Source: Thalassovita mediterranea (GTDB lineage Bacteria; Pseudomonadota; Alphaproteobacteria; Caulobacterales; Hyphomonadaceae). From it: a stretch of 64,000 nt of DNA. Made by a program: the position numbers and the translations under genes. Position 1 is the stretch's first letter. Each line of letters begins with the position of its first letter. This document shows positions 32,827-40,845 of the stretch, one piece after another. The notes under the pieces are model-generated. The model did not search any database. It was not told the DNA's origin and saw only the letters and a program-made list of their open reading frames with translations. Where the stretch lies: positions 2,108,001-2,172,000 of the forward strand of contig CP080408.1 of NCBI GenBank assembly GCA_019448215.1, written 5' to 3'.

Positions 32827-35553
32827 GTGTTAGCGGCTGGCTCACGAGAGGCTGTGAGAAACCGATCGGATGGGGTGACCTTGGGTATACGTAAACTTGA
32901 ACGGCTTGCCGCGCGCAGCGGCTTGCTCGGCGCCGTCTTCAGCTTTCTGGTGGGTCCTGCGTCCGCTCAGATCCCGCCACAGACGGCCTACGACGAGATG
33001 ACGGGAGATTTGTTCGAGACCGATGCTTGTGAGGCGGTGGCCAATCCTATCTGGCTCGTCCCGAACACACACGGCACCGCAACCGGTTGGCTGACGGGCT
33101 TCGCGCGTGAGCGGAACTACATGGTCAACAATTACAGCTCGCTCCTTGATGCTTCTGAGGAGGCAGGATTTCCGTTCAGCTTCTCTGAAGTGCCTACAGC
33201 CATTGCCATGGAAGAGCTGGCGCCTGATGCTTTCGAGCGCTTCAAGATCGCGCTTGGTGAAGAGAAAGTCTCCATCGCAAACGCCTTCATGCTCGAGTTT
33301 GAGCCTTCGTTGGTTCAGGCGGCAACGATCATGAAAATGGGGCGCACCGGGATAGATTGGTATGAAAAAGCTCTCGGTGTGCGGCCCGATAATGCATGGT
33401 TTATCGATGTTCTCGGCGTGACGCCAAATATGGCTGAGTTTCTCGATCTGCTCGGCATCCGCACCATGATGCACGTGCGAAACGCCGAGACGAAAGACCA
33501 GCTCTATTACTTGCAAGCTGCAAGCGGTGCACAGACCATAGTTTCATCAATGAATAACTATGCGCAGTGGCGGATCAGCTATCGGGAAACCGGGCCGTTG
33601 CCTCAACACTGGCGCGAACACATGATGCGGGAGCTGTACCCCGAGATCGCTTACCAGCCGCAGATTCCGTTCGTCTGGCCGATTGGTGCAGGAGATTACT
33701 CGGCGAAGCCTGAGGATCCTCGACGACTGTATGAAATGACTGGAGAGGTGAAGGAGCAGACCGGCAGGGTCGCTTGTCTCGGCACGCTCGACGACTATTG
33801 GGCGAGCATTGAAGCTGCAGATATCGACCGCAGCAGCCTGAAAACTGTCTCCACCCCAAGCCTGTTTGCCTACAACGCGTTCTGGGGAAACCTTCCCCAG
33901 ATCAAGCAGGGCTTCCGTGCAACCGAATCCCGGCTTGTATCAACAGAGATCGCGGCTTCGCTCCTCTCGATGGACAATGCCAATACGTATCCTGCCCAGG
34001 AGCTGGATGACGCCTGGTGGCTGCTTCTGCTCAATTCAGACCGGGCACTTCAATGGGGTGCTGGCGCGGGCGATGCATTCATCGGTGATCGTGACTGGAA
34101 CTATATGGACCGGGAGACCTCGGTAAATCGGCGCCTCGACCAGATATCGGGTGAATTTGGGAGTGGTTTCGCATTCGACCCGATCGCGTGGCAGCGGACC
34201 TATCCCTTCTATTGGCCGGAGACCGAACGCCGACCGCTCAATGCGGTCTGCGAGGCCTCAACGCGTGACGATGGCGCCTGGTGCCGAGGGGCGCTCATGC
34301 CGATGGGGACAGTCGAACTGGAGACGTCGGGGGCCGGGTTGCCCGTGGCGGAGCCATTCACGGGCAACGTTGAAGCAGGCGATTTGACCGTGGAATTCGA
34401 CCAGCGCACCGGCGACATCATTGCGCTCCAGAGCAAAAACATGTCTGAGCCCATCAAAGGACGGCTGAACGAGTTGGTCTGGTATGTTGACCATCAGACA
34501 CCAGAGCAGGACTTCAGCCCGACAGACCTTCTGGCCCCATGGTCCGGGCGCGAGATAATCGGCCGCACATCTGAAATCGAAGCCGAATTCAAACAGTACA
34601 GGGGCGACGTCTACACGACTGTCCAGATCACCAGCATTGCCGACGACGGAAGCCATTTCGAACGGTATGTATTCATCCCGCATACCGGCGATCAGATCCG
34701 TTTCCAGACGGTGTCAAAAAATGTCCCCTATGGCCGGATGCTGGTTGCCAGGCACGATCTTGCGGCGGCGATTGAACAATCGCTTCGCGGCACGCCTTTC
34801 GGGTTCGATAGGGACAGGCCGCGACCGAGCAGGGGCATGGACGATGTGCGCGCTTCCCATGACCACTTTTATCTGGGGCTGAATGACTCAATTGCGCCAG
34901 CATCGCTCTGGTCCAGTCACCACCTTCAGAACGGACACGGTATCGTTCTTCTCGATCAGGGCCTTTCGGGCCGCGAATGGGGTGAGACGTTTGTCGATCA
35001 CTTCCTGATGAATGCCCAACCGCACTACCGGGCCAAGGAGAATGAACTCTACTCAGGGCAGCCCGAACGCGTTTTCAACTATGCAATTGTGTCTTCGAGT
35101 GGTGAAGATCCCGCCCGGTCTGCGCGTGCAGCAAAAGAATTGGTGTATCCGCTTCTGGAAACTGGCCGACTGAGGCGTGGTGTTGAGGTCTCTGAGACCA
35201 TCGTTGTCGAAGCGGTCTCTCGCGAGCAAAATGAGATCAGAATCCTCGCGCAGAACTTATCGCCGAGCCAGGTCGAGGTGTCGTTCAGGATCCCATGGCC
35301 ACATGACTCCGCGCTTCTCTATGGCTCTGCAGCGTCACCGGATGGCGAGCTTAACACGCGAGAAGAGACAAGGAACTCAGTGCGATACAGCTTTCGGGCT
35401 GCGCCAGGCGACGCATTCGAGATCATCCTGAAGACGCTTGAGCCGGTATCCGAAGTTGCACTTCGCGAAGGTTGGGAGGACCTTGTGCCTCAATCAAAGC
35501 TGCACACGCTTGATTTCAGGGACACATCCCTTGTTGGACACCCGCCTGAATAA
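32827..35553 (+). CDS. GH38-like secreted protein (alpha-mannosidase-type fold, atypical site)
   Basis: This is a 908-aa exported protein. A signal peptide ends at about residue 48 (FLVGPASAQ). The segments LVPNTHGTATGWLTGFARER and NAWFIDVLGVTPNMAEFLDLLGI align by eye with the HSHNDPGW-type and D-P-F-G-type active-site motifs of glycoside hydrolase family 38. A later beta-rich half (VYTTVQITSIADDGSHFERYVFI) resembles the GH38 C-terminal domain. The candidate nucleophile Asp (FIDVLG) is kept, but the zinc-ligand Asp after His is Thr (THGT) and the HHD motif is not found. Activity may be altered or absent. The start is uncertain; GTG codons at 32827 and 32854 are both possible. Confidence 0.6.
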   Translation: MLAAGSREAVRNRSDGVTLGIRKLERLAARSGLLGAVFSFLVGPASAQIPPQTAYDEMTGDLFETDACEAVANPIWLVPNTHGTATGWLTGFARERNYMVNNYSSLLDASEEAGFPFSFSEVPTAIAMEELAPDAFERFKIALGEEKVSIANAFMLEFEPSLVQAATIMKMGRTGIDWYEKALGVRPDNAWFIDVLGVTPNMAEFLDLLGIRTMMHVRNAETKDQLYYLQAASGAQTIVSSMNNYAQWRISYRETGPLPQHWREHMMRELYPEIAYQPQIPFVWPIGAGDYSAKPEDPRRLYEMTGEVKEQTGRVACLGTLDDYWASIEAADIDRSSLKTVSTPSLFAYNAFWGNLPQIKQGFRATESRLVSTEIAASLLSMDNANTYPAQELDDAWWLLLLNSDRALQWGAGAGDAFIGDRDWNYMDRETSVNRRLDQISGEFGSGFAFDPIAWQRTYPFYWPETERRPLNAVCEASTRDDGAWCRGALMPMGTVELETSGAGLPVAEPFTGNVEAGDLTVEFDQRTGDIIALQSKNMSEPIKGRLNELVWYVDHQTPEQDFSPTDLLAPWSGREIIGRTSEIEAEFKQYRGDVYTTVQITSIADDGSHFERYVFIPHTGDQIRFQTVSKNVPYGRMLVARHDLAAAIEQSLRGTPFGFDRDRPRPSRGMDDVRASHDHFYLGLNDSIAPASLWSSHHLQNGHGIVLLDQGLSGREWGETFVDHFLMNAQPHYRAKENELYSGQPERVFNYAIVSSSGEDPARSARAAKELVYPLLETGRLRRGVEVSETIVVEAVSREQNEIRILAQNLSPSQVEVSFRIPWPHDSALLYGSAASPDGELNTREETRNSVRYSFRAAPGDAFEIILKTLEPVSEVALREGWEDLVPQSKLHTLDFRDTSLVGHPPE

Positions 35554-35598
35554 CTGACTGACGCCGAATCCGCTTTAGGAAGAGGTATGCCAATCGCG

Positions 35599-37407
35599 CT
35601 ACACCCGCTCAAGCCCGGCAAGGGTCAGCGAAGGACAAGGGATGGCTTCGGGGCTGGTGGTCTTGGCGTCCTTGCTGAAGGCGGCCTGCACGCAGTCGAG
35701 GTCCAGGTCCTCCATGGCGTCATAGGTGTTGAGATAGACATTCCCGCTCAGCTCATCGAGGAAGTGTGAGCGCTGCAGCCGGTCCATGACAGGGCCTTTG
35801 ACCTCTGACAGGTGGAGTTTGATGCCTGCATCGCGAAGCCGGAGATTGATCGCTTCGAGGCTTTCCAGACCGCTTGCGTCGATCCGGTTCACGGCTGAGC
35901 ACATGAGGACGAGGTGTTTGAGATCCGGCCTGTTGCTGACAACGCAATAGACGGTGTCCTCAAGAAAGCGCGCATTCGCGAAATAGAGGCTCTCATCGAT
36001 CCGGATGGTGAGGACCGTGTCGGAAATGACCACGCGGTGACGGTTCACATTGCGGAAGTGGTGCGTGCCCGGCACCTGTCCGACGAGGGCAAAGTGCGGA
36101 CGGCTGGTATTGTAGAGATGAAGGAAGAGCGAGAGGCCGACGCCCGTGGTGACGCCAAGCTCCACGCCGGCAAACAGCGTGACGAGGATCGTCGCGGCCA
36201 TCGCGCTGAAATCAGACTTTGAATAGGACCAGACCTGGCGGAGCGCCTTGAAGTCGACGAGCGATAGGACGGCGACGATGATGGTCGCTGCCAGCACCGC
36301 CTGCGGCAGGAAGAAGAGGTAGGGTGTCAGGAACAGCGTTGCGAGAGCGATACCGACAGCCGTGAAAGCGCCTGCGGCCGGGGTTTCAGCACCTGCATCA
36401 AAGTTCACCGCTGAGCGGGCGAGACCGCCCGTGACCGGGTAGCCGCTCGAGATACCTGCTGCGAGGCTGGAGACACCGAGGCCGACCAGTTCCTGATCCG
36501 GGTCCACGCGCTGACGGCGCTTGGCCGCGAGCGTCTGGGCCACCGATACCGATTCCACGAAGCCGATCAGGCTGATCAGGGCTGCAGAACCTAAAAGCTG
36601 CATCCAGATTTCGCGGTCGAAGGCCGGAAGGCCGATTTCGGGCAGGTTGCGCGGCACCTCTCCGAGGATGCGGACACCGTCCTCATCTAGCTGCAGAAAG
36701 GCGACAGCGAGAATGCTCGCGACTACGGCGAAGACCGGTCCGGTGCGCGTCATGATGGCTGCGGCTTTTTCCGGCAAGCCAAGCTTCATCAGCGCGGGCC
36801 TCAGGAATTTACGCGAGCCAAACAGGAAAATGAGCGAGGCCGCGCCAATGATGAAAGTCGGCGCGTTCGTGTCGGCCACATTGGCAATGAGGGATGTGAC
36901 GATCTCCAGCAGGTTTCCGCCGCCTGCATTGATGCCCAGAATATGCTTCAGCTGGGACGCCGCGATGATTATCCCCGACGCCGTGATGAAGCCGGAGACA
37001 ACAGGGTGGCTGAGGAAGTTGGCCAGAAACCCGGCACGCAACAGGCCAAGCACCAGAAGGATCGCCCCTGACAGGAAAGCGAGGATCAGCGCGGCCTGTA
37101 TGTAGGCCTCGCTGCCTTGCGGTGCGATCTTGCTGGCAGCGGCCGCGGTCATCAGCGAGAGGATGGCCACAGGGCCGACAGCCAGCGTCCGGCTGGTCCC
37201 GAAGACTGCATAGGCGATGAGCGGCAGGATGGATGCATAAAGCCCGATCTGGGGTGGCAGGCCCGCCAGCATCGCATAGGCCAGCGATTGCGGGATCAGC
37301 ATGATCGTCACAATCACCGCCGCGATCAGATCGTTGATCAGCGTGTCGCGGCGGTATTCGCGGCCCCATTCGAGTATGGGGAAATATCTGGCGGCTCGGA
37401 ATGCCAT
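35599..37407 (-). CDS. SulP-family anion transporter with STAS domain
   Basis: This is a 602-aa inner-membrane SLC26/SulP permease. The N-terminal region carries the family signature DLIAAVIVTIMLIPQSLAYAMLAGLPPQIGLY and VGPVAILSLMTAAA, followed by 12-14 hydrophobic helices. The C-terminal STAS domain (about residues 440-560) contains LVLMCSAVNRIDASGLESLEAI. Substrates of the family are sulfate, bicarbonate and related anions. It follows the persulfide-dioxygenase-like gene on the same strand (19 bp gap), so sulfur oxyanion transport is the likely role here by context. Confidence 0.88.
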   Translation of the reverse strand: MAFRAARYFPILEWGREYRRDTLINDLIAAVIVTIMLIPQSLAYAMLAGLPPQIGLYASILPLIAYAVFGTSRTLAVGPVAILSLMTAAAASKIAPQGSEAYIQAALILAFLSGAILLVLGLLRAGFLANFLSHPVVSGFITASGIIIAASQLKHILGINAGGGNLLEIVTSLIANVADTNAPTFIIGAASLIFLFGSRKFLRPALMKLGLPEKAAAIMTRTGPVFAVVASILAVAFLQLDEDGVRILGEVPRNLPEIGLPAFDREIWMQLLGSAALISLIGFVESVSVAQTLAAKRRQRVDPDQELVGLGVSSLAAGISSGYPVTGGLARSAVNFDAGAETPAAGAFTAVGIALATLFLTPYLFFLPQAVLAATIIVAVLSLVDFKALRQVWSYSKSDFSAMAATILVTLFAGVELGVTTGVGLSLFLHLYNTSRPHFALVGQVPGTHHFRNVNRHRVVISDTVLTIRIDESLYFANARFLEDTVYCVVSNRPDLKHLVLMCSAVNRIDASGLESLEAINLRLRDAGIKLHLSEVKGPVMDRLQRSHFLDELSGNVYLNTYDAMEDLDLDCVQAAFSKDAKTTSPEAIPCPSLTLAGLERV

Positions 37408-37426
37408 GTTCGGCGTCCTTAAGGGT

Positions 37427-38293
37427 TTAGAGCGCGTTGATCGGGATCTTCATGTAGCGTTTGCCATTCTCCTCGGCGGGCGGCATTTCGCCGGCGCGCA
37501 TATTGATCTGCACCGATGGCAGGATGAGTTTTGGCATGGCGAGCGTAGCATCGCGCTCGGTGCGCATCTTCACAAACTCTTCTTTCGAGATGCCCGTATG
37601 GACGTGTTTATTGTGCGCCTTCTCCTCGGCGATCGTGGTCTCCCACACATACTCATCGCGGCCCGGTGCCTTGTAGTCATGGCAGAGGAATACGCGTGTC
37701 TCGCCGGGCAGCGCAAACAGCTTCTGGATTGAGTCGTAGAGCGTGCCGGCGTCCCCGCCCGGGAAGTCGCAGCGCGCCGTGCCGAAGTCAGGCATGAAGA
37801 TCGTATCGCCGACGAAAAGCGCATCACCGATCAGGTGGCTCATGCAGGCAGGCGTGTGGCCCGGCGTGTGGATGGCGCGGGCATGGATATTGCCCACCTT
37901 GTAGGTCTCACCATCCTTGAACAAATGGTCGAACTGGCTGCCATCGGTGTGGAATTCCTGGCCTTCATTGAAGATCTCACCGAACACTTTCTGAACCGTG
38001 GCGATGTGCTCGCCGATGCCCGTGCGCCCGCCTAGCTGGCTCTTGATGTAAGGCGCTGCTGTCAGGTGATCGGCGTGGACATGGGTGTCGATGATCCAGT
38101 CGACGGTGAGGCCGGCTTCCTTGACGAAAGCGATCATGACGTCTGCTGAGTCTGTTTTTGTACGGCCGGATGCCTGGTCGAAGTCGAGCAGTGAATCAAC
38201 GATGGCTGCCTGCTTGGTGGCCTTGTCCCAGACCACATAGCTGATTGTATTCGTGGCCTCGTCAAAGAAGCCTTTCACTTCGGGTTTCGTCAT
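37427..38293 (-). CDS. blh: MBL-fold persulfide dioxygenase-like hydrolase (Blh)
   Basis: This 288-aa metallo-beta-lactamase-fold protein is of the Blh/ETHE1-related group that oxidises glutathione persulfide to sulfite. Metal motif THVHADHLTAAPYIK lies near residue 73, with further ligands in HTPGHTPACMSHLIGD and VGDTIFMPDFGTARCDFPGG, and FLCHDYKAPGRDEYVWETT. The DFGTARCDFPGG segment is typical of persulfide dioxygenases. Its start overlaps the ArsR-family regulator stop as ATGA, the usual bigR-blh arrangement in Rhizobiales and other alphaproteobacteria. It is cytoplasmic. Confidence 0.86.
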   Translation of the reverse strand: MTKPEVKGFFDEATNTISYVVWDKATKQAAIVDSLLDFDQASGRTKTDSADVMIAFVKEAGLTVDWIIDTHVHADHLTAAPYIKSQLGGRTGIGEHIATVQKVFGEIFNEGQEFHTDGSQFDHLFKDGETYKVGNIHARAIHTPGHTPACMSHLIGDALFVGDTIFMPDFGTARCDFPGGDAGTLYDSIQKLFALPGETRVFLCHDYKAPGRDEYVWETTIAEEKAHNKHVHTGISKEEFVKMRTERDATLAMPKLILPSVQINMRAGEMPPAEENGKRYMKIPINAL

Positions 38294-38643
38294 CGGTTTT
38301 CTCCTTCGGGCTCTGGCTCAAAGCGGACGTCCGGGTCCGCGTTCGAGCCGAGCATCACGGTGCAGATTGCGTCGACCAGCGCATGAACGCGTGCATCGAT
38401 CAGCGAATAGTGAACGACCTTGCCATCCCGGCGGGCTGAGATGATGTCTTCCTCGCGAAGCTTGGCGAGTTCACGCGAGAGCCGGGGCTGGGGAATTTCG
38501 AGCTGGACCTCAAGTTCGCCAACGCTCATCTCGCCGCCGCGAAGCTGGCAGCAGACCATGAGCCGGTCCGGATGTGACAGGGACTTCAGAAGCGTGGTCG
38601 CCTCGCGGGCGAGCGGCTCCATGTTTTTCACATCCTTGATCAT
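38290..38643 (-). CDS. bigR: ArsR-family persulfide sensor (BigR/SqrR-like)
   Basis: This 117-aa winged-helix repressor has recognition helix IPQPRLSRELAKLREEDIIS and wing ARRDGKVVHYSL. Cysteines in RLMVCCQLRGG and in the C-terminal helix VDAICTVML sit at the positions of the two redox cysteines of BigR/SqrR. In those proteins they form a tetrasulfide bridge and release DNA. It overlaps blh (ATGA) and is divergent from the YeeE/YedE pair with a palindrome between. An ATG at 38622 has a better AAGGA sequence upstream and would shorten the protein to 110 aa. Confidence 0.85.
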   Translation of the reverse strand: MIKDVKNMEPLAREATTLLKSLSHPDRLMVCCQLRGGEMSVGELEVQLEIPQPRLSRELAKLREEDIISARRDGKVVHYSLIDARVHALVDAICTVMLGSNADPDVRFEPEPEGENR

Positions 38644-38682
38644 AGCGAGGTCCGATACATCTTGCGCAAAGTCACTTTACAT

Positions 38683-38698
38683 TTTACATAAGCGTAAA
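38683..38698. promoter_or_regulatory. Probable BigR/SqrR operator
   Basis: TTTACATAAGCGTAAA is an inverted repeat TTTAC-N6-GTAAA in the 77-bp divergent region between bigR and the YeeE/YedE genes. A direct partial copy (CTTTACATTT) precedes it. AT-rich palindromes of this kind are bound by ArsR-type regulators; binding here is inferred. Confidence 0.55.
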
Positions 38699-38720
38699 TT
38701 GTTAGTTTGGGAAGTCGAAA

Positions 38721-39146
38721 GTGGAAAATTTCACACCTGTCAGCGCCAGCATCGGCGGAGCCTTCATTGGCCTGTCAGCCGTCCTGCTCATGGCGTTTCA
38801 CGGACGGATTGCCGGGATCAGCGGCCTGTTCTCCGGCACGGTCTTCGCGGCCAAGGGTGACCGGAGCTGGCGTGTTTTCTTTGTGCTGGGGCTGGTGGCG
38901 GCGCCGCTCGTCTACTGGCTCGCAGCTGCTGAGAAGCCTGCGTTTGAACTGGAGGCAGGCTGGCCGCTCATCATCGCTGGTGGCTTGCTGGTCGGCTTTG
39001 GCACGCGGCTTGGCTCGGGCTGCACGAGCGGACATGGCGTCTGCGGCCTGTCACGCCTGTCGCCGCGGTCCATGGTGTCGGTCGTGCTGTTCATGGCCGC
39101 CGGCATGGCGACTGTCGCGCTTCTCAAACCCCTGATCGGAGCCTGA
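38721..39146 (+). CDS. YeeE/YedE-family sulfur transporter, first half
   Basis: This 141-aa inner-membrane protein has four hydrophobic segments and the family signature RLGSGCTSGHGVCGLSRLSPRS, with the conserved cysteines proposed to relay sulfur species. In larger homologues (TsuA type, thiosulfate uptake) this half and the next are fused. Here they are two genes whose stop and start overlap as TGATG. Control by the divergent BigR-like repressor is likely. The transported species is inferred to be thiosulfate, persulfide or related sulfur. Confidence 0.84.
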   Translation: MENFTPVSASIGGAFIGLSAVLLMAFHGRIAGISGLFSGTVFAAKGDRSWRVFFVLGLVAAPLVYWLAAAEKPAFELEAGWPLIIAGGLLVGFGTRLGSGCTSGHGVCGLSRLSPRSMVSVVLFMAAGMATVALLKPLIGA

Positions 39147-39580
39147 TGCTCATGGCACGTAATCTCATGGCCCTTCTGGCGGGCCTCACCTTTGGTCTCG
39201 GGCTGGTTATCTCGCAAATGGTCAACCCGGCAAAAGTAATCGCCTTCCTCGACCTCTTCGGGAATTGGGACCCGTCGCTTGCCTTCGTCATGGGCGCCGC
39301 GCTCATCGTGACGGCAGTTGGCTATCGCCTCGTCTGGCTGCGCCCACGCCCCGTTCTGGCAGAGAGCTTCCAGGTGCCGGGCAACCGCAAGGTCGACGCG
39401 AAGCTCGCGACAGGCGCTGTCCTGTTCGGCATCGGTTGGGGCCTTGTCGGTCTCTGCCCGGGGCCAGCGATCGCGGCGCTTACGATTGGCGGCGTTCCAG
39501 CGCTCGGTTTCCTTGCGGCGATGGCAGCGGGCATGCTGGCCTTCGAGCTGTTCGACCGGCGCGCTGCAAAGGCAGCCTAG
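39146..39580 (+). CDS. YeeE/YedE-family sulfur transporter, second half
   Basis: This 144-aa membrane protein (DUF6691-like half of a split YeeE/YedE transporter) has GLTFGLGLVISQMVNPAKVIAFLDLFGNWD followed by WGLVGLCPGPAIAALTIGG, whose Cys is the conserved sulfur-contact residue. It is coupled to the preceding gene. Its TAG stop shares the palindrome CTAG with the stop of the convergent enoyl-CoA hydratase gene (4-bp tail overlap). Confidence 0.84.
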   Translation: MLMARNLMALLAGLTFGLGLVISQMVNPAKVIAFLDLFGNWDPSLAFVMGAALIVTAVGYRLVWLRPRPVLAESFQVPGNRKVDAKLATGAVLFGIGWGLVGLCPGPAIAALTIGGVPALGFLAAMAAGMLAFELFDRRAAKAA

Positions 39581-40383
39581 CGGCCTTTGAAGACAGGCGG
39601 GCGTTTCTCCAGAAAGCTCGCCACGCCTTCCTTGTGATCCTTGGTCTGCATCAGCGCGCGGATGGTTTCGATCGCCCACGCGCCAAGCTCGCGCGGGTCG
39701 CCATAGGTCCCCTTGCGGATGCCTTCCTTCATATAGCGAAGCGCGAGCGGCGGGTTCTCTGCAATGCGCCCGGCAAGCGCTCTTGCCTCATCCATCAGCT
39801 GCTCATGCGGAACGGTGCGGGAGACGAGGCCGATGCGCTCTGCCTCCTGCGCGTCGATCACGTCTCCGGTGAACAGAAGCTCGGCGGCCTTGGCGGGCCC
39901 GACAATCGAGGGCAGGCGGTAGAAGCCGCCCACATCACAAACGAGGCCGCGCTTGATGAACATCTCAGAGAACTTCGCCTTGTCTGAGGCGATGCGGATA
40001 TCGGCGTAAAGCGCAAGCTCCATGCCCCAGCCAATGGCGGCGCCGTTGATGGCCGCGATCAGAGGCTTGTCGCATTCGAGCGCAGCCATCGCTGCAGGGG
40101 TTGGCTGGTGACGGACGGTTGGGGACTTTGGCGCGGCGTCCTTTGGCTTCGGCGCGGCCATGATCTCGCGGACATCATCGCCAGAACAGAAGGCCGGGTC
40201 TGCCCCGGTCACGATCACGCAGCGTACATCGGCGTCTGTGACAGCCCGGCGCAGCGCGCGCTCCAGCCGGTCATAGGCGTCGAAATTGAGTGCATTGCGC
40301 CGCTCTGGCCGGTTCAGGGTGATCGTCGCAATATGATTGTCGACCTCATAAAGGACGCTGGCGGCAGTGTCTGTCTCTGACAT
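39577..40383 (-). CDS. Enoyl-CoA hydratase/isomerase family protein
   Basis: This is a 268-aa crotonase-fold enzyme. Motifs are ATITLNRPERRNALNFDAYDRL, GADPAFCSGDDVREIM (oxyanion hole), CDKPLIAAINGAAIGWGMELALYADIRIAS and RGLVCDVGGFYRLPSIVGPAKA. In standard hydratases two Glu residues are catalytic. Here the second position lies in VCDVGGFYRLP with Asp/Gly, so hydratase activity is not certain and an isomerase or other crotonase reaction is possible. It stands alone between the sulfur genes and tRNA-Leu. Confidence 0.82.
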   Translation of the reverse strand: MSETDTAASVLYEVDNHIATITLNRPERRNALNFDAYDRLERALRRAVTDADVRCVIVTGADPAFCSGDDVREIMAAPKPKDAAPKSPTVRHQPTPAAMAALECDKPLIAAINGAAIGWGMELALYADIRIASDKAKFSEMFIKRGLVCDVGGFYRLPSIVGPAKAAELLFTGDVIDAQEAERIGLVSRTVPHEQLMDEARALAGRIAENPPLALRYMKEGIRKGTYGDPRELGAWAIETIRALMQTKDHKEGVASFLEKRPPVFKGR

Positions 40384-40576
40384 GGTGTCTCTCCCTGCGG
40401 TGTATCAGACGCCTGCTCTTGCGGCGGCGTTCATCTTCCAGCGCTAGCGGGCTGACGCATGGGAGGGTCAAGCGCTGTTTTGCCCGCAGAAATAAGTTGC
40501 CGCTTGCTGGTCATCTCACTGGAATTTCGCGTTGACCTCGGCGCGCAGCAGTCCTATCAACCCGCCTTCCGAAAGT

Positions 40577-40661
40577 GCCCAGGTGGCGGAACTGGTAGAC
40601 GCGCACGGTTCAGGTCCGTGTGGAGCAATCCGTGGAGGTTCGAGTCCTCTCCTGGGCACCA
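40577..40661 (+). tRNA. tRNA-Leu (CAG)
   Basis: Acceptor stem GCCCAGG/CCTGGGC, anticodon stem CACGG/CCGTG with loop TTCAGGT (anticodon CAG), a class II variable arm, T arm GGAGGTTCGAGTCCTCT, and an encoded CCA. Its 3' end is the left attachment site of the island. Confidence 0.95.
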
Positions 40662-40662
40662 T
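40646..40662 (+). repeat. attL (tRNA-Leu 3' end)
   Basis: CCTCTCCTGGGCACCAT in the T-stem/acceptor/CCA end of tRNA-Leu is the left direct repeat of the island. Confidence 0.8.
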
Positions 40663-40753
40663 CGGAAAATCCCAAAACGTCCAATGCGGCCCTTAAAGCC
40701 TTCTAAAGTAGAGCTTTTTTGATATCAGACCCTCTCGCATTGTCCGATGCGGT

Positions 40754-40844
40754 GCGGGTATGTGCGTTGGCATGCGGGTATTTTGCGGGTAGATTTGCGG
40801 GTATCGTGGGTAAGAATACCCGCTTTGCTGACCGAGATACCCGC
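40754..40844. repeat. GCGGGTA heptamer array (integrase arm sites?)
   Basis: Four direct GCGGGTA copies (40754, 40774, 40785, 40797) and two inverted TACCCGC copies (40817, 40838) lie between attL and the integrase ATG. The last ends 1 bp before the ATG. The heptamer recurs near attR, as expected for arm-type binding sites. Occupancy would also cover the int promoter or ribosome-binding site. Confidence 0.65.
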
Positions 40845-40845
40845 A

